Shown piece by piece: positions 5,481-7,066 of a stretch of 7,066 nucleotides of DNA (positions are counted from its first letter, which is position 1; the number at the start of each line of letters is the position of its first letter). Where the stretch lies: assembly GCA_023700825.1 (NCBI GenBank), contig JAMPYE010000215.1, positions 1 through 7,066 of the forward strand, given 5' to 3'. The stretch comes from Thermoanaerobaculia bacterium. GTDB taxonomy: Bacteria; Acidobacteriota; Thermoanaerobaculia; Gp7-AA8. Made by a program: the position numbers and the translations under genes. The notes under the pieces were generated by a model. The model searched no databases. It saw nothing but the letters and a program-made list of their open reading frames with translations, and was not told the DNA's origin.

Positions 5481-6887
5481 ATGACTGACCCCCGATTCGA
5501 CACCCTGCGCGAGGTGGCCGACGCTGCCGTCGTTGCCGCGATCGAGGAGCTCGTCGCGACCGGGAGCGACAGCGAGTTGAGCCGGCTCGATCCGCTGCGC
5601 TTCGCGGCAGATCGGAGACTGCCGGAGGACCGCGTGCTCGATGCGTTCGTTCATGCGGCGAAGCTCGCGCTGTTCGAGATGTCGTGGAATCTGCTTTGCC
5701 CGGGCTGTGGCGGTGTTCTCGACGTCGGCGCCGATCTCAAGCAGCTGAAGGAGCACTACAACTGCTCGCTCTGTGCGGCCGGCTACGAGCCGGAGATCGA
5801 CAGCATGGTCGAGGTCAGCTTCACGGTGAGCCAGCGATTGCGGCGCATTGCGGCCCACGAACCCGACGTGATGTCTCCGCTCCATTACTACCGTGATCTC
5901 TATTTCAGCAACGCGCTCGTCATGCCTCAGCGCGAGTCCGACTACGCCGCGATGTGGCAGGAGTGCGTGATCGAATCCGAGGAGGTCGCGCCGGGTGAGA
6001 AGGTCGTCTTCTCGATTCAGCTTCCCTCGGAGTTCGTGATTCTCTTCGAGCCGGTGACGCACTCGGCGAAGTTCCTCGACGTCAAGGGCGACCCGACGCG
6101 CGAGCGACGAGACCTAACCGTCACCTACACCGATTCGGGCGTACCGACGGCCACCGAGGTCCTGGCGCCGGGGCCGTTGCGGCTGACGCTCGTGAATCGG
6201 ACGGCGCGGCGCGTCCTGCCGTGCCTCTTCCTCGCGGGCGAGCGCTTTCACCAGCTCTTCGAGAACCGCCAGCCTTTCCTCACGGCAAAACGGATCTTCA
6301 CGAATCAGACGTTCCGCGATCTCTACCGCGCCGAGAGCCTGAGCATCGACCAGCGTCTGAAGATCGCGAGCATGACGGTCCTCTTCACGGACCTGAAGGG
6401 ATCGACCGAGCTCTACGAGCGTGTCGGCGATCTCGTTGCGTACGATCTCGTGCGCGCGCACTTTCGCGTGCTGGGCGAGGTGGTGAGGCGCGAGTCGGGA
6501 GCAGTCGTGAAAACGATCGGCGACGCGGTGATGGCTACGTTTCCCTCGTCGGATCAGGGGTTTGCCGCCGCAGTCGGAATCCGAAAGGCGATGGAGGCTC
6601 TCAACGGCTCGCACAGGAGCGAGGACCTGCTCGTGAAAATCGGACTTCATGAAGGGCCGTGCCTCGCCGTGATCTCGAACGATCGGCTCGACTACTTCGG
6701 ACAGACGGTGAACGTCGCGGCGCGGGTGCAGGGACTCGCGAGCTCGCACGCGATCTTCGCGACCGAGCCGGTCGTCGAGAACGAGCGCGTGAAGTCGATC
6801 CTCAGCCGGGAAGGCATGAGCGTCGTTCCTCACCGCGCGATGCTGAAGGGGATCGCCGACGCGCTGACGGTCTTCGAGATCGGATGA
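5481..6887 (+). CDS. Class III adenylate cyclase with N-terminal CxxC-pair (DUF5939-like) region
   Basis: This 468-aa protein is predicted to make cAMP from ATP. The cyclase homology domain spans about residues 295-465 and has all six canonical residues: metal-binding Asp304 (FTDLKGST) and Asp348 (KTIGDAVMATF), adenine-selecting Lys344 and Asp404 (LDYFGQTVN), and transition-state Asn411 and Arg415 (NVAAR). Lys plus Asp point to ATP rather than GTP, and one chain with the whole set implies a homodimer with two active sites. The first 290 residues are a separate region resembling DUF5939, found before cyclase domains. It includes CPGC (73-76) and CSLC (95-98), which look like a zinc ribbon, followed by a beta-rich part (about 160-255) and a linker. 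No membrane segment or signal peptide is seen, so it is probably cytosolic. The ATG at 5481 has no good ribosome site nearby (AGAGGAG at 5454-5460 is about 20 bases away). It is divergent from the HD-GYP gene, which suggests linked control of two second messengers. The function call is firm; the input signal is unknown. Confidence 0.95.
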   Translation: MTDPRFDTLREVADAAVVAAIEELVATGSDSELSRLDPLRFAADRRLPEDRVLDAFVHAAKLALFEMSWNLLCPGCGGVLDVGADLKQLKEHYNCSLCAAGYEPEIDSMVEVSFTVSQRLRRIAAHEPDVMSPLHYYRDLYFSNALVMPQRESDYAAMWQECVIESEEVAPGEKVVFSIQLPSEFVILFEPVTHSAKFLDVKGDPTRERRDLTVTYTDSGVPTATEVLAPGPLRLTLVNRTARRVLPCLFLAGERFHQLFENRQPFLTAKRIFTNQTFRDLYRAESLSIDQRLKIASMTVLFTDLKGSTELYERVGDLVAYDLVRAHFRVLGEVVRRESGAVVKTIGDAVMATFPSSDQGFAAAVGIRKAMEALNGSHRSEDLLVKIGLHEGPCLAVISNDRLDYFGQTVNVAARVQGLASSHAIFATEPVVENERVKSILSREGMSVVPHRAMLKGIADALTVFEIG

Positions 6888-7066
6888 TCGTGCGGACGGC
6901 GGGTGCATCGCATCGGGGGTCATCCATTGGGCCCCCGTGTCAAGTACGCAATCGGTTCCCCGTGCGGGTGGGAGGCACCCGGTCGATTAGGAATCTGACG
7001 TACCCGGCGGCGTTCGGCGCCGCGCCGACGGCTTGCCGTCGGCGATAGCTGCCGGGCAACCGGAGC
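6888..7066. other. Gene-free right edge with several stem-loops
   Basis: No supported gene is present. Inverted repeats are CGGGGG/CCCCCG (6914-6919 and 6932-6937), CGGGTG-GGAGG-CACCCG (6965-6981), CGGCG-TTCGG-CGCCG (7008-7022) and a perfect 10-bp stem, CGCCGACGGC-TT-GCCGTCGGCG (7023-7044). None has a T-tract. They may end the cyclase transcript or be another palindromic repeat family. Confidence 0.5.
7023..7044. repeat. Perfect 10-bp inverted repeat
   Basis: The two arms are fully complementary around a central TT. As RNA the innermost pairs would open to make the loop. The sequence differs from the REP-like unit at 3980-4134, so it would belong to another family. Without a T-tract it is not a standard intrinsic terminator. 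Confidence 0.6.

Noticed and set aside
5391..6062. Minus-strand frame of 223 codons and a similar one at 6114-6923
   Set aside because: Both are antisense to the cyclase gene and have low-complexity shadow composition with no recognisable domain.

Overview
The window is GC-rich bacterial DNA. It carries five genes I consider real, two blocks of palindromic repeat DNA, and no rRNA, tRNA or CRISPR array that I can see. It cannot be placed taxonomically from sequence alone. The GC-biased codon use, the GAF/HD-GYP signalling protein, the cyclase with an unusual N-terminal region and the REP-like palindromes together suggest a Gram-negative-type soil or subsurface bacterium (for example Acidobacteriota, Myxococcota or Gemmatimonadota); this is inference.

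Layout. Bases 1-308 hold no supported gene and open with a GGGGTCAG word that recurs later. A 296-aa protein of unknown family (309-1199, +) comes next; its codon use is less GC-biased than that of its neighbours. Then comes a DUF429-type predicted nuclease (1377-2393, +), whose C-terminal extension carries a possible metal-binding Cys/His module. A gap of about 290 bases with an AT-rich core and nested inverted repeats leads to a Fic-domain AMP-transferase (2681-3862, +) with a built-in inhibitory motif and a C-terminal winged helix. Bases 3863-4132 contain two copies of a 58-bp palindromic repeat.

The second half is a divergently transcribed signalling pair. A GAF-HD-GYP cyclic-dinucleotide phosphodiesterase (4133-5296, -) and a class III adenylate cyclase (5481-6887, +) share a 184-bp intergenic region containing several TGTGA-like half-sites. 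The cyclase has all six canonical catalytic residues and two N-terminal CxxC pairs. The window ends in a gene-free stretch with several stem-loops.

How the genes may work together. The cyclase/HD-GYP pair would make one second messenger (cAMP) and break down another (c-di-GMP or a related cyclic dinucleotide), possibly under common control. The left half looks like accessory DNA. The fic gene and the repeats lie between inverted copies of GGGGTCAGRTC (2436-2446 and 4150-4160), and the right copy lies inside the last codons of the HD-GYP gene, so insertion of a mobile or repetitive unit there is plausible. I see no complete, clearly new defence or signalling system. The best leads are the unknown protein plus DUF429 pair, the possible fic-bearing unit, and the cAMP/cyclic-dinucleotide intergenic region.
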